In this document: positions 44,556 through 53,045 of the stretch, piece after piece
Layout: every line of letters starts with the position of its first letter
Position numbering within the stretch: position 1 is the stretch's first letter
NCBI RefSeq assembly: GCF_027213645.1
Contig: NZ_JAPWGL010000005.1
Location: 124,001 to 188,000 of the forward strand
DNA length: 64,000 nt
Origin: Pedobacter rhodius
GTDB lineage: Bacteria > Bacteroidota > Bacteroidia > Sphingobacteriales > Sphingobacteriaceae
Direction: 5' to 3'
Notes under the pieces: model-generated
Told to the model about the DNA's origin: nothing
Databases searched by the model: none
Seen by the model: the letters and a program-made list of their open reading frames with translations, nothing else
Program-made: the position numbers and the translations under genes

Positions 44556-44604
44556 TGGCAATTGCTTTCCTTAAGGTACTGGATTTTTTTGTGATGTTGA
44601 CCAT
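43696..44604 (-). CDS. Bifunctional molybdopterin biosynthesis protein MoaC/MoaB (fusion)
   Basis: 302 residues from ATG 44604 (MVNITKKSSTL); a further ATG at 44637 lies inside moaE and is less likely. The N-terminal MoaC domain (about 1-155) completes conversion of GTP to cyclic pyranopterin phosphate with MoaA; it shows GLFGVKRTSDVIPDCHPL and EVEAMHGASVTALTMYDM. The C-terminal MoaB/MogA domain has FTGGTGLSPRDVTPEA and GSKSGVEETM, and would adenylate molybdopterin. The gene lies 1 base after moaE's stop and is the last gene of the Mo operon. An older truncated copy lies at 26583. Confidence 0.95.
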   Translation of the reverse strand: MVNITKKSSTLRKAIASATLCVSKQETIDAVVQRKVPKGDIFEFARAAGLFGVKRTSDVIPDCHPLPVEYTAITFEINGLEINILVEVHTIYKTGVEVEAMHGASVTALTMYDMLKPIDKGIEIRNIKLLEKSGGKSDLKNKQFPEIKAAVVVCSDSVFEKQSEDRSGKTVIARLAQLGIETLKYDIVPDELSAIKKAATELSGTEHQLLIFTGGTGLSPRDVTPEAILPLLDRPIDGIMETARRYGQERMPYAMLSRGVAGFIGETLVLTFPGSKSGVEETMDALFPQVLHLFKVNKGQKH

Positions 44605-44605
44605 G

Positions 44606-45049
44606 TTAACTATTTTCTTTCCACTGATGGCTTGCATCAGCGAATATTTCCTTTCCCCAGATCGGGAGTTCTGATTTTATTTTTTCGACCAATTCATTGC
44701 AGGCCTCGATGGCCGGTTTTCTATGCTTTGAGGAGGTAAATACGAAAAGACAAATTTCGCCGGCCTTAATGGTGCCCAGACTGTGGTGCACGTGCATGCA
44801 GCTGAGTGGATATTTGCTGAAAACAGCTTCCCTGATTTCGTGCATCTTGGTCAGGGCCAGTTCTTCAAAAGCCGTGTATTCAATTGCAGCAACCAATTTA
44901 CCATCTATTTCATCTTTCCTCACCTGCCCCATAAAAATGCTGTGGCCGCCAATATCGGTTTTCGAACTGTGGTTGCTGATGCTTCTGGCAATAAAATCAG
45001 GCGTGATGGCGCCATCGACAAATATGTTTTTGATTTTCTTTTCGCTCAT
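44606..45049 (-). CDS. moaE: Molybdopterin synthase catalytic subunit
   Basis: 147 residues. MoaE, with MoaD, puts two sulfurs into cyclic pyranopterin phosphate to form molybdopterin. Conserved parts are GGHSIFMGQVRKDEIDGK near 34, the IEYTAFEELALTKM segment, VHHSLGTIKAGEICLFVFTSSKHRKPA near 94-117, and KSELPIWGKEIF near 128. The start overlaps the stop of the MoeB-like gene by 4 bases, so translation is coupled. Confidence 0.96.
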   Translation of the reverse strand: MSEKKIKNIFVDGAITPDFIARSISNHSSKTDIGGHSIFMGQVRKDEIDGKLVAAIEYTAFEELALTKMHEIREAVFSKYPLSCMHVHHSLGTIKAGEICLFVFTSSKHRKPAIEACNELVEKIKSELPIWGKEIFADASHQWKENS

Positions 45050-46146
45050 GTTGTATGGTTAAAATGACTTCTCCATTTAGAAATGCCGCCCTTTAAACTG
45101 TATATTTTTTTAGTTTCACCATATTTTTGATGCAATAATTCTGCTGCGGCGACACTTCGTATGCCGTGCTGGCAGATTAACACAATGTTTTTTGCGTCTA
45201 TTTCCGCGGATGCAAAAGTTTCAAATACCGATATGGGTACCTGCTGGTAAATGCCGGAATCCAGCTTTGGAAATTCATGCCGCTCACGAACGTCAATAAT
45301 TATGGTTGAAGGATTTTTGCGCAGCTCATTCATCTGTGCTGCATCAATTTCTGTGAAGCTATGGGTTAAATTTTCGGGGTCGCTATTCATAAAACCGGCG
45401 CTGCTAATCGGGGGTTCATATTCATTGGATGGCGTGATGTTCATTTCGTATTGTTCCTGCGTCAGTAAATTATAATGAAGCAGTTTATTAATTAAGGGGT
45501 TCCCGATGCCGGTGATCAGCTTAATGATTTCGCCGGCGGCCATTGTTCCGATAATGCCGGGGATTACGCCTAAGATACCATTTTCGGCACAATTTGGAAT
45601 TTCGCCTGCATCCGGCGGTACCGGAAACAAATCGCGGTAATTGGTTTTAATTCCTAGCTCATCTTCTACATTAAAAACGGCCAGTTGCCCTTCAAAACCG
45701 GAAACGGCGGCAAAAACCAGCGGCTTATTGAGCATTGTACAGGCATCATTTATTAGGTATCTCGATTCAAAATTATCGGTTCCGTCAAAAATTACATCAT
45801 AAGAACTGATGGTTTCAAGTATATTTTCCTTATCAACAGCAACAGGATAAAGGAGGAGCTTCACTTCCGGGTTCATTTGCTGAAGCCGTTTGGCGGCATT
45901 TTCAACCTTTAAAGTGCCCACGTCTGCTGAGGTATACAAAACCTGCCGCTGCAAATTGGAAAGTTCCACCACATCGTGGTCGGCGATGCCCACGCAGCCA
46001 ACGCCTGCGGCAACCAGGTATTGGAGGGCGGGGCAACCCAGGCCGCCGGCACCGATAACCAGCACCTTTGCCTGCGCAAGACGTTCCTGTGCTTCAAGAC
46101 CAAAGCCTTTTAAAATGAGTTGCCGTTGATACCGTTCCATATTCAT
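45046..46146 (-). CDS. MoeB/ThiF-type adenylyltransferase with C-terminal rhodanese domain
   Basis: 366 residues. N-terminal E1-like domain: MERYQRQLILKGFG, VLVIGAGGLGCPALQYL (ATP/Rossmann, near 29-45), and DGTDNFESRYLINDAC near 120. The rhodanese domain (about 270-366) has IIIDVRERHEF and active-site CQHGIRS. It would adenylate the MoaD C-terminus and help supply sulfur. The cysteine pairs that bind zinc in E. coli MoeB are not seen: the usual CxxC position reads TNYRDLFP. Being between moaD and moaE, its job with MoaD is secure. ATG 46146 lies 1 base after moaD and is preceded by AGGAGG. Confidence 0.93.
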   Translation of the reverse strand: MNMERYQRQLILKGFGLEAQERLAQAKVLVIGAGGLGCPALQYLVAAGVGCVGIADHDVVELSNLQRQVLYTSADVGTLKVENAAKRLQQMNPEVKLLLYPVAVDKENILETISSYDVIFDGTDNFESRYLINDACTMLNKPLVFAAVSGFEGQLAVFNVEDELGIKTNYRDLFPVPPDAGEIPNCAENGILGVIPGIIGTMAAGEIIKLITGIGNPLINKLLHYNLLTQEQYEMNITPSNEYEPPISSAGFMNSDPENLTHSFTEIDAAQMNELRKNPSTIIIDVRERHEFPKLDSGIYQQVPISVFETFASAEIDAKNIVLICQHGIRSVAAAELLHQKYGETKKIYSLKGGISKWRSHFNHTT

Positions 46147-46147
46147 G

Positions 46148-46381
46148 TTATCCTCCTGAAAACGGCGGCATCAGCGCAATGCTATCCCTGTTTTTTATTT
46201 TGCTGTTTTGCTGAACCAGGTTTTTATTTAAAGCCAGTTTGTATTTCATAGCAGCCAATTCCGGAAAAATCTTTTCCAGGTACTGTTTCAAATCATCCGT
46301 GTTTTCAATACCCTCGATTTCAAGGTTTTGATTCGGGATGAAATCTGAAAGCTTGCCGAAACTGATTAATTCGATTTGCAT
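46148..46381 (-). CDS. moaD: Molybdopterin synthase sulfur carrier subunit
   Basis: 77 residues with the ubiquitin-like fold and the required C-terminal Gly-Gly (SIALMPPFSGG), which becomes a thiocarboxylate. The rest is typical: IELISFGKLSDFIP at the start and ALNKNLVQQNSKIKNRDSIA in the middle. The final GGA GGA codons form a Shine-Dalgarno-like sequence for the MoeB-like gene. Confidence 0.93.
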   Translation of the reverse strand: MQIELISFGKLSDFIPNQNLEIEGIENTDDLKQYLEKIFPELAAMKYKLALNKNLVQQNSKIKNRDSIALMPPFSGG

Positions 46382-46396
46382 TTTTCTATTTTGACG

Positions 46397-47569
46397 CTAA
46401 ATTAAAATTATGTTTACGATTTCGCCGGCATGGAAATTTTCCTGTGCTTCATTCAGCTGAATAAGGCAGCTTGCCTGCGCAAAAGAACTTAAACGGTAAG
46501 ACTCCTGCGCGCCGAGCGGGGTGGCTTTTCCTTCGCTGTAGTTTCCTTTTAAGAAATGCGTTAAGCCTTTGGGTTTTTGATAATCGTGGCTGAGTTTCGC
46601 AGGGATTTCCTTTATGCTGTTTGCTTTGCCGGATAGCTTTTTTATCGCCGGAACAACGTAATTATAATAACAGTTCAGCACCGACGACGGATTGCCCGGC
46701 AAGCCGAAAATAACTTTGTCGTTCTGCTTTCCGAAAAATAGGGGTTTCCCGGGTTTTTGTTTTACTTTATGGAAAATTTGTGTTACCCCGCAATCCGCCG
46801 CGGCCTGCAGCACAAAATCGTAATCGCCCACACTTACGCCGCCGGTTAACAGTACCACATCGTTGTTTTCCAGTGCAGACTTTAATACTTCGGTAAGTTT
46901 GTCCAGCGTATCTGCTGCCTTTAACACTTCGATATCAGAAATGCCTTCCTTTTTTAGCGCTGCGGAAAGCGAATAGGAATTGGATTCATAAACCTGTCCA
47001 AATTCTAATGGCAAGCCGGGTTGCTGCAGTTCATTTCCGGTGAGGATAATGGCAACTTTCGGCATGGGATAGACTTCAACTTTATTAGTGCCGATGCCTG
47101 CTAAAAAAGCCAGTGCGGCAGGTGTGAGCAAATCACCTTTTTGCATGGCCATTTCACCGGTGCGAATTTCTGCACCTATCGGGCGAACATTCGCACCTAA
47201 AACCAGCTTATCGTCCCCGAAGCCGATCTTGTTGCCGTTTTTGGTGATTTTCTCCTGCATCACAACCGTGTCTGCCCCTTCAGGCAGCGGCGCGCCGGTA
47301 AATATTCTGATGGCCTGGCCGCTTTTCAAAGTGAGCTGTTCAGCTGCTCCCGCAGCCATTTCGCCAGCCAGTTCAAGTTCGCCGTCTTTATCCCCGAAGC
47401 TAATGGCATAACCATCCATAGAGGATTGACGGAAGGCCGGGATGTCATAAGCACCAAAAACGGGCGCAGCCAGAATATGTTCTGAAACCTCCTCCAATAA
47501 CTTCAGTGCAGGTTTTAAAGGCGAAATATTTTCGTTTATCCGTTTCTTTGCTTCCTCAACGCTAATCAT
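46397..47569 (-). CDS. moeA: Molybdopterin molybdenumtransferase
   Basis: 390 residues from ATG 47569; the frame also begins at a TTG at 47581 inside moaA, but GGAGGA lies at the right distance before the ATG. MoeA inserts molybdate into adenylylated molybdopterin. Features: FRQSSMDGYAI near 50, GEMAAGAAEQ, IFTGAPLPEGADTVVMQE near 94-111, LLTGGVSVGDYDF near 249 and FGLPGNPSSVLNCYYNYV near 297. It lies 1 base after moaA and 15 before moaD. Confidence 0.95.
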   Translation of the reverse strand: MISVEEAKKRINENISPLKPALKLLEEVSEHILAAPVFGAYDIPAFRQSSMDGYAISFGDKDGELELAGEMAAGAAEQLTLKSGQAIRIFTGAPLPEGADTVVMQEKITKNGNKIGFGDDKLVLGANVRPIGAEIRTGEMAMQKGDLLTPAALAFLAGIGTNKVEVYPMPKVAIILTGNELQQPGLPLEFGQVYESNSYSLSAALKKEGISDIEVLKAADTLDKLTEVLKSALENNDVVLLTGGVSVGDYDFVLQAAADCGVTQIFHKVKQKPGKPLFFGKQNDKVIFGLPGNPSSVLNCYYNYVVPAIKKLSGKANSIKEIPAKLSHDYQKPKGLTHFLKGNYSEGKATPLGAQESYRLSSFAQASCLIQLNEAQENFHAGEIVNIILI

Positions 47570-47570
47570 T

Positions 47571-48551
47571 TTATCCTCCAATGGTAATCATGCTTCTGTT
47601 TTTAATCGCATCGGCATCCAGTTTTTCAAAGTTTGTAATGAGTTGTCCGCCGAGTGCCTTTTTCTTACTCCAGATTGATGCCCGGATAAGTGGCAGTACA
47701 TCTTCCTGATTCCGCAGCGTCGTCAGTAAATCGGTTTCGCCATCCGAAAACAGGCAGTTTTTTAATTTGCCATCAGCCGTGAGGCGCATCCGGTTACAGG
47801 TGCTGCAAAATGGTGCCGTCATGGTGCTTATAATCGCAAATGAGCCTTCGTGACCAGGGATCATAAAACTTTTTGCGGTATCGTTCGGCGCAGATTTTAC
47901 GGGTAAGACTACGAAATCTTTTTCCACCACAGCCAGTATTTCTTCCAGCGAAAACATTTTATTGCTGGTCCATTTATTGCCGGTAAAAGGCATAAATTCT
48001 ATAAACCTGATTTGAATCGGGTTATGCTTTGTCCAGTCGATAAAATCTTTGATTTCGCCATCGTTAAGGCCTTTCATCACCACCATGTTTATTTTTACGG
48101 CGATTTTATGCTGCAATAATAATTCGATATTACTCCGCACCTGGTGGAAAACATCACGCCTGGTAATCATGAAAAATTGCTCCGGCTGCAGCGTATCCAG
48201 ACTGATGTTTACGGTTTTGATTCCGGCTTCTATTAAAACAGGCAGCATTTCTGCAATCCGGGTTCCGTTGGTGGTGATAACCAGTTCGACCGGCAATTTT
48301 CCAAGGGCCAGAATAATTTCTGCCGCATCTTTACGAACCAGAGGTTCGCCGCCGGTTAAGCGGATTTTTTTTACGCCCTGCGCCACAAAAATCCGGGCAA
48401 GCGCCAGCACTTCGTCAGGCTGCATCAGCCTGGATGCCGGCGTAAAATCGTAATCCTCTTCGGGCATGCAATAAAAGCACCGGAAATTACAATTATCAGT
48501 TAATGATATCCGCAAATAATCATGTACCCTTCCAAACGAATCTGCTATCAT
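47571..48551 (-). CDS. moaA: GTP 3',8-cyclase
   Basis: 326 residues. A radical-SAM enzyme that starts molybdopterin synthesis from GTP. The SAM cluster motif CNFRCFYC is near 18-25, LTGGEPLVRKD near 72 and the C-terminal second 4Fe-4S cysteines in CSTCNRMRLTADGKLKNCLF near 255-274 are all present, as is the C-terminal Gly-Gly (MITIGG). Codons for these two glycines double as the ribosome-binding sequence of moeA. The start overlaps mocA's stop by 4 bases. Confidence 0.97.
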   Translation of the reverse strand: MIADSFGRVHDYLRISLTDNCNFRCFYCMPEEDYDFTPASRLMQPDEVLALARIFVAQGVKKIRLTGGEPLVRKDAAEIILALGKLPVELVITTNGTRIAEMLPVLIEAGIKTVNISLDTLQPEQFFMITRRDVFHQVRSNIELLLQHKIAVKINMVVMKGLNDGEIKDFIDWTKHNPIQIRFIEFMPFTGNKWTSNKMFSLEEILAVVEKDFVVLPVKSAPNDTAKSFMIPGHEGSFAIISTMTAPFCSTCNRMRLTADGKLKNCLFSDGETDLLTTLRNQEDVLPLIRASIWSKKKALGGQLITNFEKLDADAIKNRSMITIGG

Positions 48552-49138
48552 TTCTGGTTTATTAAATTACTATAGTCTGTTTCTGTATCAATATCCACTT
48601 TTCCCAACTCAAAAGGAATAGTAGCAGTATCATCAATGTATTGTTTTATTAAGCGCTTAGCACCATTTTCGCCACTTAAGGCTAATAAATCATCGAAATA
48701 CTTCTTGTTGAACAATGCCGGCGTGCCCGTTGTTTGTGAATATGAGCAAGCGACAATGTTTTTTTTTGTCAGCCGCTGTTTACGATGCAATTCCTCAAAT
48801 ATCGCTGAAGAAATATGAACCTGGTCTGCAACGGTAATTATTGCATTTTCAAGGTCTGCATCAACGGTTAAGGCCGTGTTTAATCCAAAGGAAATACTGG
48901 ACGATAGCCCGTTTTCCCAATCTTCATTGATTGTATAAGTTACATCTTTATATGCCGATGCTTCTTTTATCGTAGCTGCATAAGCGCCGAGTACAACCAC
49001 CACCGGCCTGAACGTAGTTTTTAGCGATTCGTTAATCACAATATTTAATAAGGCATGGCCATTAAAGCGGAGCAGTTGTTTGGGTTTACCCATCCTGCTC
49101 GAATTGCCTGCGGCCAATATAATAATTGCGGTACGCAT
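48548..49138 (-). CDS. mocA: Molybdenum cofactor cytidylyltransferase (MocA-like)
   Basis: 196 residues, nucleotidyltransferase fold. IILAAGNSSRMGKPKQLL near 6-23 binds the nucleotide; ITVADQVHIS and VDIDTETDYSNL are as in MocA. MocA joins CMP to molybdopterin, giving the cytosine dinucleotide cofactor used by xanthine dehydrogenase-family hydroxylases such as the one encoded at 54872-58645. A MobA (GMP) function is less likely because no DMSO-reductase-type enzyme is present in the window. It lies 6 bases after xdhC. Confidence 0.87.
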   Translation of the reverse strand: MRTAIIILAAGNSSRMGKPKQLLRFNGHALLNIVINESLKTTFRPVVVVLGAYAATIKEASAYKDVTYTINEDWENGLSSSISFGLNTALTVDADLENAIITVADQVHISSAIFEELHRKQRLTKKNIVACSYSQTTGTPALFNKKYFDDLLALSGENGAKRLIKQYIDDTATIPFELGKVDIDTETDYSNLINQK

Positions 49139-49144
49139 AATTTG

Positions 49145-50256
49145 TTAATTGCGTTTTAAATCATAAAAATGTATCGGTTTTTTCTTTTCCTTCAACATTC
49201 CTGCGGAAGCGCCGGAAAGCACCGTTTTAATTTCAGCGAGGATGGATATGGCAATTTCTTCCGCGGTTTCTGCGCCGATATCCAATCCAATCGGACCATT
49301 TATTCTAAATTCCTGTTCGGTTTGATTGAGTTCTTCCAGCATTCTAATCAATTTCTTTTTTGGTCCCAATGTACCGATATAAGGCGCATTTGTATCTAAC
49401 AGGAGGTTTAAAAGTGCAGCGTCGTAATTGTAATTGTGTGTCATGAGTACAAAGGCGGTTTGCCCGTCGATTTGTATTTTGGGAAGTACCTGCTCCGGTT
49501 TCGCAATTAAAATTTGTTTCGCTGCCGGAAATCTTTGCATCGAACAATGCGTTTGCCGTCCGTCGGCGACGATAACTTCCCAGCCTAAAATATTTGCCAT
49601 TTCGGCTAAGGGTTGGGCATCGTTTCCCGCACCGGCAATAATCAGTTGGACGGGCGGCGGGATAAATTCTAGAAAAGCATCGAATTCTTCCGTGCCGACG
49701 GCGTAAGTTTCAAATCTTGATAACTTCAGTTTCAGTACATCAAAAGCGTCATTTTTAACAGCACCTGAAATTTCATCCGGTATTTTCTCCAGGCATTCTT
49801 TTTCCCTGAATAACATGACGGTTCCGGGCTGCTTTTTATTATCAAGCGCAAACAATGTTGCGATTACACAGTCTTCCCGCCGGGCATTTACGGCTTTTAA
49901 TAACTCAACAGGATTGTTTTGTGCTTCGCCGAAAACCGGTTCGAAAAGGATATGAACAATGCCGTTACAACCCAGTTGCACACCAAATTTAGCGTCGTCT
50001 TCATCCGTTGTATCGTAAGTTACGAGTTTATTTTCTCCCTGGTGAATGGCAGATAGTGCTTTGCGAAGTGCATCGCCCTCTAAACAGCCACCGCTGATGG
50101 CACCGGTTAGCAACCCGTCGTCGGTAACAAGCATCCTGGCCCCGGGTCTCCGGTAAGAAGAACCTTCTACCTTCACTACTGTTGCCAGTGCCGCTTTGCG
50201 GTTTTCTTTAAGGGCATCGTGGTAAGCAGCAATGATGTCAGCAATTTCTTTCATAA
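49145..50256 (-). CDS. XdhC family molybdenum enzyme maturation protein
   Basis: 370 residues from ATG 50256; the frame is open to a TTG at 50278, but the promoter lies so close that the ATG is more likely. N-terminal XdhC/CoxI domain: ALATVVKVEGSSYRRPGARM near 28-47 and GAISGGCLEGDALRKAL. C-terminal Rossmann-like XdhC_C domain: LIIAGAGNDAQPLAEMANIL. These proteins help sulfurate and insert the cofactor into xanthine dehydrogenase-family enzymes. First gene of the eight-gene Mo operon. Confidence 0.93.
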
Positions 50257-50288
50257 GGGATATTAAAAGCCGGGCCAAAGAACCCGGA

Positions 50289-50319
50289 TAAAATTAACTT
50301 AAATACTGCCCATATCAAA
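50289..50319 (-). promoter_or_regulatory. Promoter of the molybdenum cofactor operon
   Basis: On the minus strand, TTTG (50319-50316), a 19-base spacer and TAATTTTA (50296-50289) match -33/-7 consensus at all but the last base. The xdhC ATG lies 32 bases downstream. Confidence 0.65.
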
Positions 50320-50666
50320 GGCAGTTTTCTGATGCGTTGCCTGTGAGGTTAAATTTCGCATCGGTTAATGCCGGTGCGAAAGACGGCAATCCGGGTTAGC
50401 CGATACCACCTGCAATCGACCACGGACCAAACCCGGTCGATATTCCGTTTTTCCCACCGTTCCTTTTCGATACTTTCCCCACATCATATGATCGGTTTAT
50501 GTTTCGTTTTTACAAAGGGCTAAATGACGCTTAGGCATCAGGTTCAGCTAAGCGCATAATTTTTGATGTTCAGCTATCTAATTTACAAATAAGAACCGTA
50601 ACTGTTTGCCAAACTTTAATTTTGGTAGGTAATCTGTAATTTTGGTAAGTATCCTGAAAATATATA

Positions 50667-50829
50667 CCAGCCCCCCGGGCAATGTCATTAACTTAAGCAT
50701 TAATGTTGTCAGTCTGAGTTTGTCGAAGACCATTTAATGAAAAAAAATAAGAAATATTTGTCCTTCGACAGGCTCAGGATAACGGTGTTTTTGTATTTTT
50801 TTGCTTGAGTTAATGACATTGGCCCCTGG
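50667..50829. repeat. Nested inverted-repeat element, about 160 bp
   Basis: Outer arms are CAATGTCATTAACTTAAGC (50680-50698) against GCTTGAGTTAATGACATTG, with CCAG/CTGG edges. Inner arms, TCTGAGTTTGTCGAAGAC against GTCCTTCGACAGGCTCAGG, lie inside. The centre is A-rich. It could fold into one long cruciform and resembles a MITE or REP pair; no transposase was seen. The rest of the 50320-51004 gap shows no gene. Confidence 0.72.
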
Positions 50830-51004
50830 TTTATCGCTCGTTTTAATACGGATTGCTTCATAGAACGTCGCTGTTAAGGAACTTGCTTTAGGAATCTGCC
50901 TTTAAATACCCGCAATTTTAACCGGGTATTAAACAGCGGATAGGTTATACACCAAATGGATACCGAAAGTTGAACTAATCAGACCTAAAATTTACGAAAA
51001 CTTT

Positions 51005-51012
51005 TAGTTTTG
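51005..51012 (+). promoter_or_regulatory. Promoter -7 element for the molybdate uptake operon
   Basis: TAGTTTTG is a perfect TAnnTTTG, 42 bases before the ATG at 51055. No good -33 element was seen. Confidence 0.5.
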
Positions 51013-51054
51013 TAAGCAACCCTAAATTTTCAAATCCGTTTTTAAAGCCTTAAC

Positions 51055-51561
51055 ATGAAAAAATGTACCTGCGCTGCAATCGCCTTCCTTTTTTTAACCG
51101 TTGGTTTAACCACTTTTGCTGCAGCCCAGGTAGAAGCTGAAGCTGTTGTAAAAGTTGGCGGTGTGCTTACCGGTCCCCGTTCAATTACAGTGGCTGACCT
51201 GCAAAACTTAGAAAGGGTGCAGGTATCCAGAAAAGACAAGGATAATAAAAAGCATCAGTATACAGGTGTTTCTTTATCCGCTCTTTTGGTACAATGCGGT
51301 GCGACAACAGGGAAAGACCTCCGTGGTAAAAATCTGACCAAATATGTAATTGCGGAAGCCAGTGATGGTTACCAGGTTATTTTTTCGCTGGCCGAGTTGG
51401 ACCCGGAATTCTCTGATGATAAAATCATTCTTGCCGATACCATCGACAATGCCCCGCTTGCCCCAGCCGATGGCCCATTCAGGATTATTGTTCAAAAAGA
51501 TAAGAGACCTGCAAGGTGCATTAAGCAGGTGCGCAGCATCCGGATAGAATTTGCAAAATAA
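51055..51561 (+). CDS. Secreted sulfite-oxidase-fold (molybdopterin-dependent oxidoreductase-like) domain protein
   Basis: 168 residues. Signal peptide to about residue 24 (FAAAQ). The mature protein is a small version of the oxidoreductase molybdopterin-binding domain: VKVGGVLTGPRSITVADLQNL, then YTGVSLSALLVQCGA with a cysteine where sulfite oxidase binds Mo, and PADGPFRIIVQKDKRPARCIKQV. It is much smaller than catalytic family members, so it may bind the cofactor or molybdate without activity. It is first in the modABC operon, 28 bases before modA. Confidence 0.82.
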   Translation: MKKCTCAAIAFLFLTVGLTTFAAAQVEAEAVVKVGGVLTGPRSITVADLQNLERVQVSRKDKDNKKHQYTGVSLSALLVQCGATTGKDLRGKNLTKYVIAEASDGYQVIFSLAELDPEFSDDKIILADTIDNAPLAPADGPFRIIVQKDKRPARCIKQVRSIRIEFAK

Positions 51562-51589
51562 CCAGCTTGAAATCCTTAATTTTACGTTC

Positions 51590-52360
51590 ATGAATAAGAC
51601 TAAATCTGTCGGCATAAGTTTTTTTCTTTTAATTTTCCTGGCGATAAATTTTCCTTTGTCTGCGCAAAAGCTGCGCATTGCCGTGGCGGCCAACGCACAG
51701 GGTGTAATTAAAGACTTACAGGCCGATTTCAGGAAAAGAACGGGTATTGAAACTGAAGCCATCATCGGGGCTTCGGGAAAACTCACTGCCCAGATTATGA
51801 ACGGTGCACCGTATGCTGTTTTCCTGTCGGCAGATACCGAGTTTCCGGATAAATTATATGCGGAAGGTTTCGGGCTTCAAAAGCCAAAGATTTATGCATT
51901 GGGCAGTCTGATTATTTGTGGTTTCGCTCAGGGCGATATAAAAAACTGGCAGGCACTGCTGAGTAGTGAACAGGTTAGGAAAATAGCCATCGCAAATCCA
52001 AAAACGGCACCTTATGGCCGGGCAGCTGAAGAAAGTTTGAAATTTTATAAACTTGATGGCAAAGTCGAAAGTAAGCTGGTTTTTGGCGAGAGTATTGCCC
52101 AGGTAAATACCTACCTTCAAACCGGTGTTGTAAACGTTGGTTTTACAACGGAATCCTTTTTATATGAAAATAGCCATAAATCCGGGTTAAAATGGGCAAG
52201 GATAGACGAAAAAAGCTATGGTAAAATTGAACAGGCTGTTATACTGCTTTCCTATGCAAAAAAGTCGGGAATTGATCAAGCGCAAAAGTTTTACGATTAC
52301 CTGTCGTCGGTACCTGCTAAAAAAATTATCGCGAATAATGGTTATCACCTTCCAAAATAA
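51590..52360 (+). CDS. modA: Molybdate ABC transporter substrate-binding protein
   Basis: 256 residues from ATG 51590; an earlier in-frame start inside the previous gene gives a poor signal sequence. Signal peptide to about residue 24 (LSAQ). KLRIAVAANAQGVIKDL, then GASGKLTAQIMNGAPYAVFLSAD and IANPKTAPYGRAAEE are ModA marks: the serines and backbone amides there hold the oxyanion. It captures molybdate in the periplasm for ModBC. The gene lies 13 bases before modB. Confidence 0.94.
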   Translation: MNKTKSVGISFFLLIFLAINFPLSAQKLRIAVAANAQGVIKDLQADFRKRTGIETEAIIGASGKLTAQIMNGAPYAVFLSADTEFPDKLYAEGFGLQKPKIYALGSLIICGFAQGDIKNWQALLSSEQVRKIAIANPKTAPYGRAAEESLKFYKLDGKVESKLVFGESIAQVNTYLQTGVVNVGFTTESFLYENSHKSGLKWARIDEKSYGKIEQAVILLSYAKKSGIDQAQKFYDYLSSVPAKKIIANNGYHLPK

Positions 52361-52373
52361 ATTCTGCAAATAA

Positions 52374-53045
52374 ATGGACATGGAACCGATATGGCTGAGC
52401 ATTAAACTTGCCATCATAACCACAATTTTCCTGCTGTTCATAGGCATACCAATAGCTTATTGGCTTTCCCGTAAACAAAGCATTTTTAAGCTGATTATTG
52501 AAGCATTTATTACAATGCCGCTGGTACTGCCGCCATCGGTACTTGGTTTTTATTTGTTACTTGCTTTCAGCCCGAACAATGCCTTCGGGATTTGGTTACA
52601 TCGCCATTTCGATTTGCAACTGGTCTTTTCCTTTAAGGGCTTAATACTGGCTTCTGTAATTTATAGCCTGCCTTTTATGGTGAGCCCGATAAAAGCCGCT
52701 TTCGCTCATCTGCCCGGCTCGATGTCGGAAGCTTCGTATGTTATGGGCAAATCAAAAATCCAGACATTTTTTTATGTGCTGCTGCCTAACATTAAACCGT
52801 CTGTATTCACGGCCGCAGTGCTGACCTTTGCCCATACCCTCGGCGAATTTGGTGTTGTTTTGATGATAGGCGGAAATATTCCGGGAGAAACCAAAGTGGC
52901 CTCTATTGCCATTTATGATGCGGTAGAAACCATGGATTACAGTTCGGCAAATTCCTATGCGCTGATTTTATTTGCGATAACTTTTGTCATTGTAATTGGT
53001 GTTTTTGTATTGAACAGAAATGCAGTAAAAAGCCCCTTCGAATGA
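52374..53045 (+). CDS. modB: Molybdate ABC transporter permease
   Basis: 223 residues, about five or six membrane helices. The start PIWLSIKLAIITTIFLLF, MPLVLPPSVLGFYLLL near 58 and the cytoplasmic EASYVMGKSKIQTFFYVLLPNIKPSV loop (EAA motif, near 121-146) are typical ModB. AHTLGEFGVVLMIGGNIPGET near 155 is diagnostic of molybdate permeases. It overlaps modC by 4 bases. Confidence 0.95.
   Translation: MDMEPIWLSIKLAIITTIFLLFIGIPIAYWLSRKQSIFKLIIEAFITMPLVLPPSVLGFYLLLAFSPNNAFGIWLHRHFDLQLVFSFKGLILASVIYSLPFMVSPIKAAFAHLPGSMSEASYVMGKSKIQTFFYVLLPNIKPSVFTAAVLTFAHTLGEFGVVLMIGGNIPGETKVASIAIYDAVETMDYSSANSYALILFAITFVIVIGVFVLNRNAVKSPFE

Noticed and set aside
50279..51054. Molybdenum cofactor riboswitch in the Mo intergenic region
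   Set aside because: The only large structure is the nested inverted repeat; the conserved Moco aptamer pattern was not recognised.
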